From Acinetobacter sp. LoGeW2-3 (GTDB lineage: Bacteria; Pseudomonadota; Gammaproteobacteria; Pseudomonadales; Moraxellaceae), in NCBI RefSeq assembly GCF_002688565.1, contig NZ_CP024011.1, positions 310,001 through 374,000 of the forward strand: DNA of 64,000 nucleotides, in the 5' to 3' direction. A program made the translations under genes and the position numbers. Positions 54,001 to 62,245 of the stretch are shown piece by piece; the stretch's first letter is position 1; every line of letters starts with the position of its first letter. The notes beneath the pieces are model-generated. The model saw nothing but the letters and a program-made list of their open reading frames with translations, was not told the origin of the DNA and ran no database searches.

Positions 54001-54691
54001 GGCACATTTAAAACTGCAGCCTGAGCATGCGTTTGAGGATATTGAGCAAAAACTTGTTGCACTAACGCAAGAAAAAATAGCGCAACAAGAAGCACTCAAT
54101 GAAACCGATGCCAAACTACGCATGAATACCAATAACCAGAGTACCTATGCCAAATATCAGCATCAGATTGAGCAGATTAAGGCGGAGGAATATCGTTGGG
54201 GTCGGATCTATGACCTGATTGGCCATAAAGAAGGTACCAAATTCCAGAAAATTGCCCAAGAACATCATCTGGATATTCTTGTCGAATACGCCAACCAGCA
54301 GCTTCAGCCTTTAGCTCCACGTTATCAGCTTCATCGAATTCCGAACAGTCTGAGTCTGGCAATTATTGACCTGGATATGAACAGTGAAGTTCGACCAGTG
54401 CTTTCCCTTTCTGGTGGAGAAACCTTTCTAGTTTCATTAGCTTTAGCACTTGCGATTGCGAATATGGCTTCCGGTTCTATGAAACTGGAATCGCTATTTA
54501 TTGATGAAGGCTTTGGCACGCTTGATCCCGCATCCTTACACATGGTGATGAATGCACTGGACCATCTGCAAAGCCAAGGTCGTAAAGTGGTGTTGATTTC
54601 GCATGTACAGGAAATGCATGAACGGATACCGGTACAGATCCAGGTCAAACCGGTCGGCTCTGGTGCCAGCACCATCCAGATTATAGGTTAG
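51086..54691 (+). CDS. sbcC: DNA double-strand-break ATPase SbcC
   Basis: A 1201-residue Rad50-type ATPase. Walker A is ITGKTGAGKSTLLDAM at about 34-49; the signature LSLSGGETFLVSLALALAIA and Walker B LFIDEGFGTLD lie near 1110 and 1140. The zinc hook CMVCGS is around residue 602, in the middle of a very long coiled coil. That coil is extremely rich in Gln (runs of Q-Q-Q and L-Q-Q), more than in the roughly 1050-residue Escherichia coli protein, and accounts for the extra length. It is the partner of SbcD. Confidence 0.95.
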   Translation: MKILRLSLNNLASLAGTHDIRFDDSPLAHAGLIAITGKTGAGKSTLLDAMCLALYNEIPRLKGATGSLKDTGGQDVSIKDSKNILRRGTTTGFSELEFIALDSKRYLARWEIRRARNKIDGNLKVDRYIKCLDDDTTLTQKISEVTPLIEKLIGLSFEQFTRAVLLAQSEVGAFLKAKDNERADLLEYLTNSQIFSVVSQKAAQKFSEVKNKRSDLEKLIGYIEILSEEDISALQQQQTALSLQLQNLQQSEKLLENEKKWHLDRHKLYAEVHAKKEVYDVQLDAINKSAGQQQLLEQLDEFQSIRDQFVQRARLELQKVQIQQQQTQFSLEFETLKKSFTEEESKLTALQQQQQKFQLHLEQIKPHLEAGLKLDHDINTVSEQYKKLHHEQSQFQTTRLQPLEQQLAQQQLALNHTQAKQQQIVQQLVQSEFLSVFDQEPQSTLQRIRDYLSQYQQLQQQNPESLNQPLPELEKTVAELNAKLNHWFQQYQSLEQLDQQLKSVQQTRQQQHTEQLQLDVLTQRLQQTLQQSQESEQLQTSVRTQQQQLKLLQDTEQNLQQQIQSEQHAYEQLEKILAQQRLLHTQSVQELRAQLKSDEPCMVCGSHTHPFAQDQHELLEQSLHQLQEQQLQQTKQQLDQLLQTQQQKRIEISKLQTVIEQQQQRMQTLQQRTQQQYDECTTQLANLGVITERENDLVHLTHLLAEHSDKIVKQIEQLQQQEQQLQQQLQQWRQQQQHLHQLQLALQQRTQLAQLIQPVINGLPENYASQNPMTWLATLQQQLQQRMQHLDTQKQLASEIQPQQQVVDRTQYQLQGEQQKFAELNQSLEQLIQQGKDLRQQLAELTEQYAGKVYRVAAEWQATLDQQAKTLQQQLEVQRQQTTQAEKQLHQGNLKLQDFMTQLQQINHQLEQYQQNIQAWQCSHPQVTSAQIEQWLSINLANHQRIRQDLANQKQALENAKTAWQLLEEQYQAHLKLQPEHAFEDIEQKLVALTQEKIAQQEALNETDAKLRMNTNNQSTYAKYQHQIEQIKAEEYRWGRIYDLIGHKEGTKFQKIAQEHHLDILVEYANQQLQPLAPRYQLHRIPNSLSLAIIDLDMNSEVRPVLSLSGGETFLVSLALALAIANMASGSMKLESLFIDEGFGTLDPASLHMVMNALDHLQSQGRKVVLISHVQEMHERIPVQIQVKPVGSGASTIQIIG

Positions 54692-54696
54692 CGTTT

Positions 54697-55803
54697 ATGA
54701 ATACGACTTCACGCAGACTTTCAGCTGAATTCAGCTTACAACTAGAAAGCTTGCGTGGAGTGAGTGCCATTGTGGTGCTGTTCAGCCACTGCTTTCAGGC
54801 ATTTATCGCTCCTTTTGATTTAACTTTATATTCCTGGGTGCGTCTGCTCGGTCAGGCTGCAGTGATGATGTTTTTTGCTTTAAGCGGTTTTTTGATCGGG
54901 ACATCTGTACAGAATAATATCCAGCAAAATAGCCAGTTTAATTTGCCTCATTATGTTCAGCAGCGCTGTCGAAGAATTTTGCCACCTTTCCTGTTTGCTC
55001 TAGTCCTCACTTTGCTCTTATATATTTTGGCTCCTTATTTTTTTAGCTCACATAGTCATCAATTTGAAAACAGTTTCAGCATGATGATACGGACAGCTTA
55101 CAGCCTTGAGTGGGACAATTTTTTAGGCTCACTATTTTTCTTAAATGGCTTTGTGACCGACACCCTGTCTGCCAATGCTCCGCTATGGAGTTTAAGTTAT
55201 GAAGTCTGGTTTTATGTGCTGGCAGGCTTTCTACCTTTTTTAAGAAATTCACGCATTGCTCAAGCCATTTTTATCCTGATTTTAGTAATGCTATCTGCAC
55301 TCAATCCAAGGTTTCTGATTTATTTTCTGCTCTGGTTGACCGCATTTTCTAGTTCATTTCAGCAGGTTCAGCAATATCTATTAAATTATTTGAGTTCACT
55401 TAAATCCGCTTTTTTTAGTCTGGCTTTGTTGATTGCCTGTATAGATGCATATACCTTCCATATTATTGAAAATACCAGTATTTACAGTGGTAGCTATTTT
55501 TTACCTTTTAATGTCTGTATCGGGTTGGGCTTGATCTGCTGGCTGATTCAGCTGCAACATCAACATAGCCATTATCATCCTGTCTGGGTTCAATCAGCTG
55601 GTTTTTCCTATACTCTCTATGTGACCCATTTCCCTCTATTGTTGTTTATTCTAGGCTGCTTTCCACAAAGCCGCGCTTATGGTCTAGGTGGTGCAGTTTT
55701 GAGCCTACTTGCCACGATGCTGGTTTTAATTGTATTGGCCTGGCAGATGGTAAAATGCCTTGAACCACAAAAGAGAAAAGCGTTATCCAACTCAATACTA
55801 TAA
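54697..55803 (+). CDS. Acyltransferase-3 family (OafA-like) membrane protein
   Basis: A 368-residue inner-membrane protein with about ten helices. The N-terminus LESLRGVSAIVVLFSHCF carries the Arg and His of the acyltransferase-3 active site (R-x10-H), and RRILPPFLFAL and WSLSYEVWFY are further family marks. Such enzymes move acetyl or other acyl groups onto surface sugars; the C-terminal SGNH domain of the larger members is absent. It begins 5 bp after the sbcC stop, so it may be transcribed with sbcDC by chance. The acceptor is unknown. Confidence 0.83.
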   Translation: MNTTSRRLSAEFSLQLESLRGVSAIVVLFSHCFQAFIAPFDLTLYSWVRLLGQAAVMMFFALSGFLIGTSVQNNIQQNSQFNLPHYVQQRCRRILPPFLFALVLTLLLYILAPYFFSSHSHQFENSFSMMIRTAYSLEWDNFLGSLFFLNGFVTDTLSANAPLWSLSYEVWFYVLAGFLPFLRNSRIAQAIFILILVMLSALNPRFLIYFLLWLTAFSSSFQQVQQYLLNYLSSLKSAFFSLALLIACIDAYTFHIIENTSIYSGSYFLPFNVCIGLGLICWLIQLQHQHSHYHPVWVQSAGFSYTLYVTHFPLLLFILGCFPQSRAYGLGGAVLSLLATMLVLIVLAWQMVKCLEPQKRKALSNSIL

Positions 55804-55837
55804 CGCTTTTCTTAAAAACTCTGAAGATACAGATCTA

Positions 55838-56548
55838 TTAGTCCTTTTTAGGACGTGTTCCAAAGAGAGCCGTACCGACACGGACCATGGTTGAACCCGC
55901 TGCAATCGCTTCATTCATATCGCCTGACATGCCCATACTTAAAGTGTCCCAGTCTTCAGGTTTGGCATGTTGAGTTTTAACTTTTTCAAACAAAGCTTTG
56001 GCATCGGCAAAAGCTGCCGTATTATTTGGTGCCGGAATCACCATCAAACCACGTAAACGCATTTTTGGTAGTTTACTGATTTGCGCCACCAGATCTGCAA
56101 CTTCCTCAGGCTGACATCCATCTTTGGTATCTTGCTCATCGATATTGACCTGCAAACAAATGTTTAAAGGTGCTTGATCATCTTCACGCTGATTGGATAG
56201 ACGCTCAGCAATGATCAGACGATCCACGCCATGAACCCAGTCAAATTTTTCTGCCAGATGCTTGGTCTTGTTGCGCTGTACATGACCAATGAAATGCCAT
56301 TCAATTTCCAGATCCTGCAACTTTTCAATTTTATCCAAGGCTTCCTGCAGATAGTTTTCACCGAAACTGCGTTGCCCAGCTGCATACATTTCCGCCAACA
56401 TTTCTGCTGGATGCGTCTTTGAAACAGCCAGCAGCTGCACGGTCTGTTCATCACGACCAGCTTGCTGGCATGCAGTGTGGATTTGGGCCAATACCTGATC
56501 TCGTGCGAGTTGCAACATATTCATTGACGGAGTTCTCATTTCGTTCAA
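55838..56548 (-). CDS. yggS: PLP homeostasis protein YggS
   Basis: A 236-residue cytosolic pyridoxal-phosphate-binding barrel of the YggS/PROSC family. The PLP lysine lies in LLAVSKTHPAEML, IEWHFIGHVQRNK follows, and LSMGMSGDMNEAIAAGSTMV near the C-terminus binds the phosphate. It has no enzyme activity known but keeps free PLP in balance. The frame opens with TTG at 56548, preceded by AAGGGA; ATG codons three and eight codons later are alternatives. It is divergent from pilT, a common arrangement in the gammaproteobacteria. Confidence 0.93.
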   Translation of the reverse strand: MNEMRTPSMNMLQLARDQVLAQIHTACQQAGRDEQTVQLLAVSKTHPAEMLAEMYAAGQRSFGENYLQEALDKIEKLQDLEIEWHFIGHVQRNKTKHLAEKFDWVHGVDRLIIAERLSNQREDDQAPLNICLQVNIDEQDTKDGCQPEEVADLVAQISKLPKMRLRGLMVIPAPNNTAAFADAKALFEKVKTQHAKPEDWDTLSMGMSGDMNEAIAAGSTMVRVGTALFGTRPKKD

Positions 56549-56647
56549 ATTTTTTTCCCTTGCTCAACAACTAAGTGTTGGTTAAGCTGTGGGAAAGCCT
56601 TATTATTCTATCAAAATAAATAACATTTAAATGACTCTGGGGACTTT

Positions 56648-57685
56648 ATGGACATTACAGAATTATTAGCATTTTCTGCTAAAAATGGCGCATCGGATTT
56701 ACACTTGTCTGCGGGGATGCCACCACTGATTCGTGTTGATGGTGAAGTTCGTCGTATTAACCTGCCTGCATTGGAACACAAAGAAGTACATAAGCTGGTT
56801 TACGATATCATGAACGATAAACAGCGCCGTGACTATGAAGAAAATCTAGAAACTGACTTTTCCTTTGAAGTTCCTGGCGTGGCCCGTTTCCGTGTGAACG
56901 CATTTAACCAAAACCGCGGTGCTGGTGCCGTATTTCGTACTATTCCATCTAAAGTATTGACCATTGAAGATCTCGGTATGGGCCAGATCTTTAAAGACAT
57001 CTGTGAATACCCTCGTGGTCTGGTACTGGTCACAGGTCCAACTGGTTCTGGTAAATCAACGACTCTGGCTGCGATGCTGGACTATATCAATGATAACCGT
57101 TATGACCACATCCTGACGGTCGAAGACCCAATCGAATTTGTACATCAATCAAAAAAATGTCTGATCAACCAGCGTGAAGTGCATCGTGACACACACGGAT
57201 TTAATGAAGCATTACGTTCTGCATTACGTGAAGACCCGGATATTATTCTAGTGGGTGAGATGCGTGACCTTGAAACCATCCGTCTGGCATTGACCGCCGC
57301 AGAAACCGGTCACTTGGTATTCGGTACCTTGCATACCACCTCAGCTGCGAAAACCATTGACCGTGTGATCGACGTATTCCCGGCAGAAGAAAAAGACATG
57401 GTTCGTGCCATGCTATCTGAATCACTCCAAGCTGTAGTTTCACAAACCCTGCTGAAGAAAAATGGCGGTGGTCGTGTGGCTGCACATGAAATCATGATTG
57501 GAATTCCTGCAATCCGTAACCTGATCCGTGAAAACAAAGTTGCTCAGATGTACTCTGCAATTCAAACTGGTGCCAACTATGGTATGACCACACTGGATCA
57601 AAGCCTAAAAACACTGGTATCAAAAGGCGTTATCAGCCCTCAAATTGCGCGTACTGCAGCTAAACAGCCTGAATCTTTCCTATAA
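56648..57685 (+). CDS. pilT: Type IV pilus retraction ATPase PilT
   Basis: A 345-residue hexameric motor that pulls back type IV pili. N-terminal domain with ASDLHLSAGMPPLIRVDGEV; Walker A GPTGSGKSTTLAAM at about 133; Asp box and Walker B in REDPDIILVGEMRDLET; His box TGHLVFGTLHT; and AIRNLIREN near 290, the motif specific to PilT and needed for retraction. GGGGACTTT precedes the ATG. PilU follows 33 bp on, so they form the usual pilTU operon for twitching and natural transformation. Confidence 0.96.
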   Translation: MDITELLAFSAKNGASDLHLSAGMPPLIRVDGEVRRINLPALEHKEVHKLVYDIMNDKQRRDYEENLETDFSFEVPGVARFRVNAFNQNRGAGAVFRTIPSKVLTIEDLGMGQIFKDICEYPRGLVLVTGPTGSGKSTTLAAMLDYINDNRYDHILTVEDPIEFVHQSKKCLINQREVHRDTHGFNEALRSALREDPDIILVGEMRDLETIRLALTAAETGHLVFGTLHTTSAAKTIDRVIDVFPAEEKDMVRAMLSESLQAVVSQTLLKKNGGGRVAAHEIMIGIPAIRNLIRENKVAQMYSAIQTGANYGMTTLDQSLKTLVSKGVISPQIARTAAKQPESFL

Positions 57686-57718
57686 AAAATATGTTTTTGA
57701 TTTTCTCGGGGGCGAAGT

Positions 57719-58840
57719 ATGGATTTTAACGGCTTACTCGACTATATGGTGGCGCAAAAGGCATCGGATCTGTTTATTACTGCAGATGTCGAGCCGTCAA
57801 TTAAAGTGAATGGCTCGATTGTGCCGATTGGATCAGTCAAATTGCCTGGTCCAGCAGTGGGTCAGATTCTGCATTCAATTATGAGTGAGAAACAGCGTAA
57901 GGAATTTGCGGATACACGTGAGTGTAACTTTGCGATTACCAATACCAGCAAATCGGCACGTTTCCGTGTCAGCGCTTTCCAACAGCGTGACCAGCCAGGT
58001 ATGGTGTTGCGTCGTATTGAAACCGTCATTCCAACCATGGATGATCTGAAGTTACCACCGATTCTAAAAGAACTGGCGATGACCAAGCGCGGGATTATTA
58101 TCTTCGTAGGTGCAACTGGTACTGGTAAATCGACGTCCCTTGCCTCTTTGATTGGCTATCGTAATGAAAATTCCAAAGGCCATATCATTACCATTGAAGA
58201 CCCGATTGAATTCGTGCACCAGCATAAAGGCTGTATCATTACCCAGCGTGAAGTCGGTATCGATACCGATTCCTTTGAAATCGCCCTAAAAAATACCCTG
58301 CGTCAGGCACCGGATGTGATTCTAATTGGTGAGATTCGTTCCCGTGAAACCATGGATTATGCCATTGCCTTCGCGGAAACCGGTCACTTGGTATTTGCGA
58401 CTCTGCACGCCAACAACGCCAACCAGGCGATTGACCGGATTATTCACTTCTTCGAAGCAGATCGTCATAGCCAGCTGTTTATGGACTTGTCTTTAAACTT
58501 GAAAGCAATGGTGGCGCAACAGCTGATCCCGACTATTGATGGAACAGGTCGTCGTGCAGCAATTGAGATTCTAATTAACTCACCTTTAATTTCAGATCTG
58601 ATCCGTAAAGGTGATGTGCATGAAATCAAAGACCTGATGAAGCGTTCCCGTGAACTGGGTATGCAGACCTTTGACCAAGCGCTATATGACCTGTATAAGG
58701 CTAAGCAGATCAGCTATAAAGATGCACTGAAACATGCCGATTCTCCGAACGATCTACGTCTACAAATTAAGCTTTCCGAAGAAGGTGGTGCACATCTGAT
58801 GAACGTGGGCAGCAATATTACCTTTGATGGACAATCTTAA
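57719..58840 (+). CDS. pilU: Type IV pilus retraction ATPase PilU
   Basis: A 373-residue paralogue of PilT that supports retraction under load. Walker A is GATGTGKSTSLASL, Walker B lies in RQAPDVILIGEIRSRET, and the His box is TGHLVFATLHANN. The AIRNLIRE motif of PilT is absent, and the protein has a longer C-terminal tail (about 30 residues), both as expected for PilU. It needs PilT to work in the organisms studied. A bidirectional terminator follows. Confidence 0.95.
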   Translation: MDFNGLLDYMVAQKASDLFITADVEPSIKVNGSIVPIGSVKLPGPAVGQILHSIMSEKQRKEFADTRECNFAITNTSKSARFRVSAFQQRDQPGMVLRRIETVIPTMDDLKLPPILKELAMTKRGIIIFVGATGTGKSTSLASLIGYRNENSKGHIITIEDPIEFVHQHKGCIITQREVGIDTDSFEIALKNTLRQAPDVILIGEIRSRETMDYAIAFAETGHLVFATLHANNANQAIDRIIHFFEADRHSQLFMDLSLNLKAMVAQQLIPTIDGTGRRAAIEILINSPLISDLIRKGDVHEIKDLMKRSRELGMQTFDQALYDLYKAKQISYKDALKHADSPNDLRLQIKLSEEGGAHLMNVGSNITFDGQS

Positions 58841-58862
58841 AATTTAATATTAATTTTCAAAT

Positions 58863-58890
58863 AAAAAAGGCTTCAAATGAAGCCTTTTTT
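58863..58890. terminator. Bidirectional terminator between pilU and fur
   Basis: AAAAAAGGCTTC and GAAGCCTTTTTT form a perfect 12-bp stem around AAAT. It ends the convergent pilU and fur transcripts. Confidence 0.92.
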
Positions 58891-58910
58891 ATATCTAAGT
58901 AAACTTAATA

Positions 58911-59348
58911 TTATTTTTTACGGTAAGCTTCCTGACATTCAGGTGTATCGCAGTAACCATACAGATTTAGTGAGTGACCGGTTAATTCAAAGCCAAATTT
59001 TTTCGCTACTTCGTGCTGTTCATGTTCAATCACATCATTGCTAAATTCAACAACTTTGTTGCAGTTTTGACATACCAGGTGATCGTGGTGATCGTCCTGC
59101 ATAATTTCAAATACAGAATGATTATTTTCAAAGTGGTGACGCTGAATAATGCCTGCTGCTTCAAACTGTGTTAACACACGATATACAGTTGCAAGACCCA
59201 CATCTTCCCCTTGATCGAGTAAAGTCTTATAGATATCTTCCGCGCTTAAATGATGCTGGCGTGAGTTTTCTAATAGTTCTAATATTTTAATTCGAGGCAG
59301 GGTAACTTTTAGTCCAGCTTTGCGTAAATCTTGATTTGAAATAGGCAT
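58911..59348 (-). CDS. fur: Ferric uptake regulator Fur
   Basis: A 145-residue iron-sensing repressor. The N-terminal winged helix has HHLSAEDIYKTL and DVGLATVYRVLTQF; the regulatory metal residues lie in HHFENNHSVFEI and DDHHDHLVCQNCNKVVEF, where CxxC binds structural zinc; a second Cys pair, CDTPEC, is at the end. It acts as a dimer on boxes like those at 11326 and 11503 in this window. It is divergent from bamE with 112 bp between. Confidence 0.96.
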   Translation of the reverse strand: MPISNQDLRKAGLKVTLPRIKILELLENSRQHHLSAEDIYKTLLDQGEDVGLATVYRVLTQFEAAGIIQRHHFENNHSVFEIMQDDHHDHLVCQNCNKVVEFSNDVIEHEQHEVAKKFGFELTGHSLNLYGYCDTPECQEAYRKK

Positions 59349-59460
59349 GTAAAAAGGTCTCTCAACAAAATTAAAGTTGGAATATGCAACAAAGTTTAGA
59401 TGCAGTATGATCTATCCTTGGATCAAATGCATCATAATTAATTTGGGATAGTGTAGCAAA

Positions 59461-59859
59461 ATGCAAAAAATCATGTTGACGTTATTCGTCACTTCATTGC
59501 TCGTCGGCTGTTCGACCTTAGGTGTGTATAAAGTTGATATTCCACAAGGAACACCTTTAACTCAAGCACAAGCCTCTAAAATCCAGGTGGGAATGAGCCA
59601 CCAACAAGTCCGTTTCCTGCTTGGCAGCCCAACAGTGACAGATCCACTAAATCCATTACGCTGGGACTACATCTACAATTATACCCCAGGAACCTATGCT
59701 AAAAAAGCCAACATTCCTGCTGCACGTGGTCAGCATTTAAAAATCTTCTTTAATCCAAATGGAATTGTGGAACGCATTGAAGGTCTGGAAACCATTCCTG
59801 AGTCACAACCCGGTTTACCTGGTTCAAAAGAAGCGATTCTGACAGCGCCACCACTATAA
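59461..59859 (+). CDS. bamE: Outer-membrane assembly lipoprotein BamE (OmlA)
   Basis: A 132-residue lipoprotein of the BAM complex. The signal peptide ends in the lipobox LLVGC, with Cys17 as the lipid site. The SmpA/OmlA fold is marked by IQVGMSHQQVRFLLGSP and DPLNPLRWDYIYNY. It binds BamD and BamA at the inner face of the outer membrane. Its place opposite fur is conserved in many gammaproteobacteria. A terminator follows. Confidence 0.94.
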   Translation: MQKIMLTLFVTSLLVGCSTLGVYKVDIPQGTPLTQAQASKIQVGMSHQQVRFLLGSPTVTDPLNPLRWDYIYNYTPGTYAKKANIPAARGQHLKIFFNPNGIVERIEGLETIPESQPGLPGSKEAILTAPPL

Positions 59860-59872
59860 TCGCTTTCACATG

Positions 59873-59903
59873 AAAAAACCCCTATATTGCTAGGGGTTTT
59901 TCT
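59873..59903 (+). terminator. Terminator of bamE
   Basis: AAAAACCCCTA and TAGGGGTTTTT form a perfect 11-bp stem around a six-base loop, followed by TCT. It may also end the opposite rnfH transcript. Confidence 0.9.
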
Positions 59904-59968
59904 AATTAACTGCATAGGTTTATCAAATTATCGGCATTTTGCCGATGTCATGATGCATTTGATCCGCC

Positions 59969-60295
59969 TCAGGATTGCCACAACTTGGACCGGTTACCTT
60001 TAATATAACGACCTACTGGATTTTGCTCCGCACGTTTACGGCGGATATCCTTAGGGTTGATAGTCAGCGCACGGTATATTTCTAGACGGTCCCCAGCATT
60101 TAAAGGCTGTGCATGATTCTGCAGACGTACGCCAAAGATGCCCAGATTCAACGGCTCAGGCAATTCCACCTGATCGCGGATACCGCTTGCAGCAATCGCA
60201 TCCAGTGCCGTCATGCCCTGCTGAAATGGCACTGCAATATGAAACTGTTGTTCAGGGGTAGCATAAGCCACCCAAATCAACGCTGACTGATTCAT
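59969..60295 (-). CDS. rnfH: RnfH-family protein
   Basis: A 108-residue small ubiquitin-like-fold protein of the RnfH (UPF0125) family: WVAYATPEQQFHIAVPFQQG at the start, GIFGVRLQ, then GDRLEIYRALTINPKDIRRK, the family's best-kept segment. The ATG at 60295 shares a base with the stop of the upstream transporter gene (TGATG), which shows translational coupling; three more codons upstream are possible. No rnf genes are near, and the function is unknown in most bacteria. Confidence 0.88.
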   Translation of the reverse strand: MNQSALIWVAYATPEQQFHIAVPFQQGMTALDAIAASGIRDQVELPEPLNLGIFGVRLQNHAQPLNAGDRLEIYRALTINPKDIRRKRAEQNPVGRYIKGNRSKLWQS

Positions 60296-61374
60296 CAGAA
60301 CCACTGCCCTAACACTGCAACAATTGCCACAATGATCGATACCGGTAACACCACACGTACCGCAATACGCCAGATGTTATAGAAGGCTTCAGAACTGAAA
60401 TTCATAGATTTACGTAGATGGCTGATCTTCATGATCCAACCCGCAAATAAGGCATAAATCAGGCTGATGACCAAGCCCCATAGAATCAGCAGGTTATCGA
60501 AGATCGGGGTTACATTTGGAATTAACCAGACCAGTGTAGCAACCGCTACAACCGTCCATTGAATTACTACATTTATCTGACGTTGTTGCAGCTGCTCACG
60601 TGCCATTTGTAACATCAGTGCAGCTGCAGCCACAATTGCAGCAACTAAGGTAAATGCAGGTACTTCAGCTTTTACCGCAAAGAAACCAAAAGCAATCACT
60701 GCAACCAGTTGTGCAATCCAGATCGGCAATACTGTCTTGGTTGCTACATCCTGCTGTTTCACTGTAGTCAGACTAGACTGCCAATACAAGCCCATGCCTA
60801 GACCACTGGCAACTAGTGCCAGTACTGTGGCATTGCCCCATTCAGAGAATTGCACTGGAGTCACTTGCCATTCTGGCAATGCTGTCCCCATCACATTGGC
60901 AAGAACCAAAGATGCAATTACACCAACCGCAGTAATACCCACTAGAACCAGACGTGGGATTAAAGACAGTAACAACGCCACAATCACCAATCCTGCCAGA
61001 ATCACTGGTTGTTGCACTTCGATATTGGCAATCGACACCACATTCGAAGCATGATTCAGCATGGCACCGGCAAGGAATGGAATAAATACCACTGCCAACC
61101 AGCCGACAATACGCCAGCGCTGTGAGCTGTCTGCCTCACGGGTCAGGCTCGACAATGCCTGTAGTGCAGTGGTCTTAGAACGCTTCGCCAGCGCAATTTC
61201 CAGATAACAGACTGGAAGCGCCAGGATCAGCATAGTCGCTAACCACAACATCCAGAAATCAAGCTGACGATCAATCTGAATACCCGTTATTGGTGCGAGG
61301 GTCGCAATAATAAGAAAGGATAAACAAAAAGCCATCAGAGGCGATAACCATTTTGACATAGCATTGTCCTGCAT
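60295..61374 (-). CDS. Divergent NSS (SNF)-like transporter
   Basis: A 359-residue inner-membrane protein with 10-11 helices. The C-terminal segment FYNIWRIAVRVVLPVSIIVA resembles the last helices of sodium:neurotransmitter symporters, and the first helix region fits the fold, but the protein is about 90 residues shorter than usual members and lacks a clear sodium-site motif I can point to. It is translationally coupled to rnfH by a TGATG overlap. Substrate is unknown. Start at residue 1 or 6 (MSKWLSP) cannot be decided. Confidence 0.6.
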   Translation of the reverse strand: MQDNAMSKWLSPLMAFCLSFLIIATLAPITGIQIDRQLDFWMLWLATMLILALPVCYLEIALAKRSKTTALQALSSLTREADSSQRWRIVGWLAVVFIPFLAGAMLNHASNVVSIANIEVQQPVILAGLVIVALLLSLIPRLVLVGITAVGVIASLVLANVMGTALPEWQVTPVQFSEWGNATVLALVASGLGMGLYWQSSLTTVKQQDVATKTVLPIWIAQLVAVIAFGFFAVKAEVPAFTLVAAIVAAAALMLQMAREQLQQRQINVVIQWTVVAVATLVWLIPNVTPIFDNLLILWGLVISLIYALFAGWIMKISHLRKSMNFSSEAFYNIWRIAVRVVLPVSIIVAIVAVLGQWF

Positions 61375-61514
61375 GATGCATTCCTATAAAAATCTAGCGC
61401 TATTTTGCCTTGCATAGCGGTGAAAATCAAAAACAAAAAGCAAACCACCCGAAGATGATTTGCTGCGCAAAATTATCGTTAGACTTTATTTTTTGTTATC
61501 AGGAATAAATGACT

Positions 61515-61970
61515 TTATGAGAAGAAACGAGCGAACCAGTTCTTACCCTTTTTCTTTTCTTTTTCTTTGATCAGACCGATCATGTTTTCTTTCACGGCAC
61601 CGACATAGTCCGCGTCATCGTGCTGAATATGGTTGATCAACCATTTAGATAGTACTTCATGCAGTTCAGCTTCAATGGAATGGCCCATTTCAAAACGGTC
61701 ACGATAAGATTCAATCTTTTTAATAAACAGATCATGCACACGTTTATGTGGAACACGGTATTTATAACCCGCTTCTTCTTGAAGTGATTCTTCAAAAGTG
61801 AAATGCGATTGTGTGTAATCGATAATATTTTCTAGAATTTGCTTAATACGCGCACGATTTGTATTGACATCAATTTCTTCGATTTCATTAATATAATCGA
61901 GAATTCGTTTATGCTGATCGTCAATCACATCGATGCCAGTATTGTATTCTGGAACCCATTTCATCTTCAT
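61515..61970 (-). CDS. Bacteriohemerythrin
   Basis: A 151-residue oxygen-binding di-iron protein. The start ATG at 61970 has AGGTGG before it; the frame opens three codons earlier with GTG. The seven iron ligands fit the four-helix pattern: His in DDQHKRILDYI, His and Glu in HFTFEE, the two His in HKRVHDLFIKK, and HIQHDDADYV with His and Asp. A charged tail (KEKEKKKGKNWF) follows. It is cytosolic, without other domains, and may store or sense oxygen. It is monocistronic. Confidence 0.9.
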   Translation of the reverse strand: MKMKWVPEYNTGIDVIDDQHKRILDYINEIEEIDVNTNRARIKQILENIIDYTQSHFTFEESLQEEAGYKYRVPHKRVHDLFIKKIESYRDRFEMGHSIEAELHEVLSKWLINHIQHDDADYVGAVKENMIGLIKEKEKKKGKNWFARFFS

Positions 61971-62245
61971 TACGACCACCTATAAATATTGAGGATTTAT
62001 CACATAAATCAAAGCATATAGAGTATTGATTTAAATAAAAATAAAGCGAATTAGTCGGCTTTCGCTATAAAATTGTATTTTTTCTGTTAAGTATTTGTTT
62101 TACAAATTTTAATTTAATTTATTCTGAGCAAAAAGATCAGATATTAATTAACCAATAAGAGCTATAAACTATTATTAAATTTTATTTTTTGCAAGATTAT
62201 TAAACAAAAAGGCAGTGTTTTCATCCCGCCTTTTTACTATTTCAA

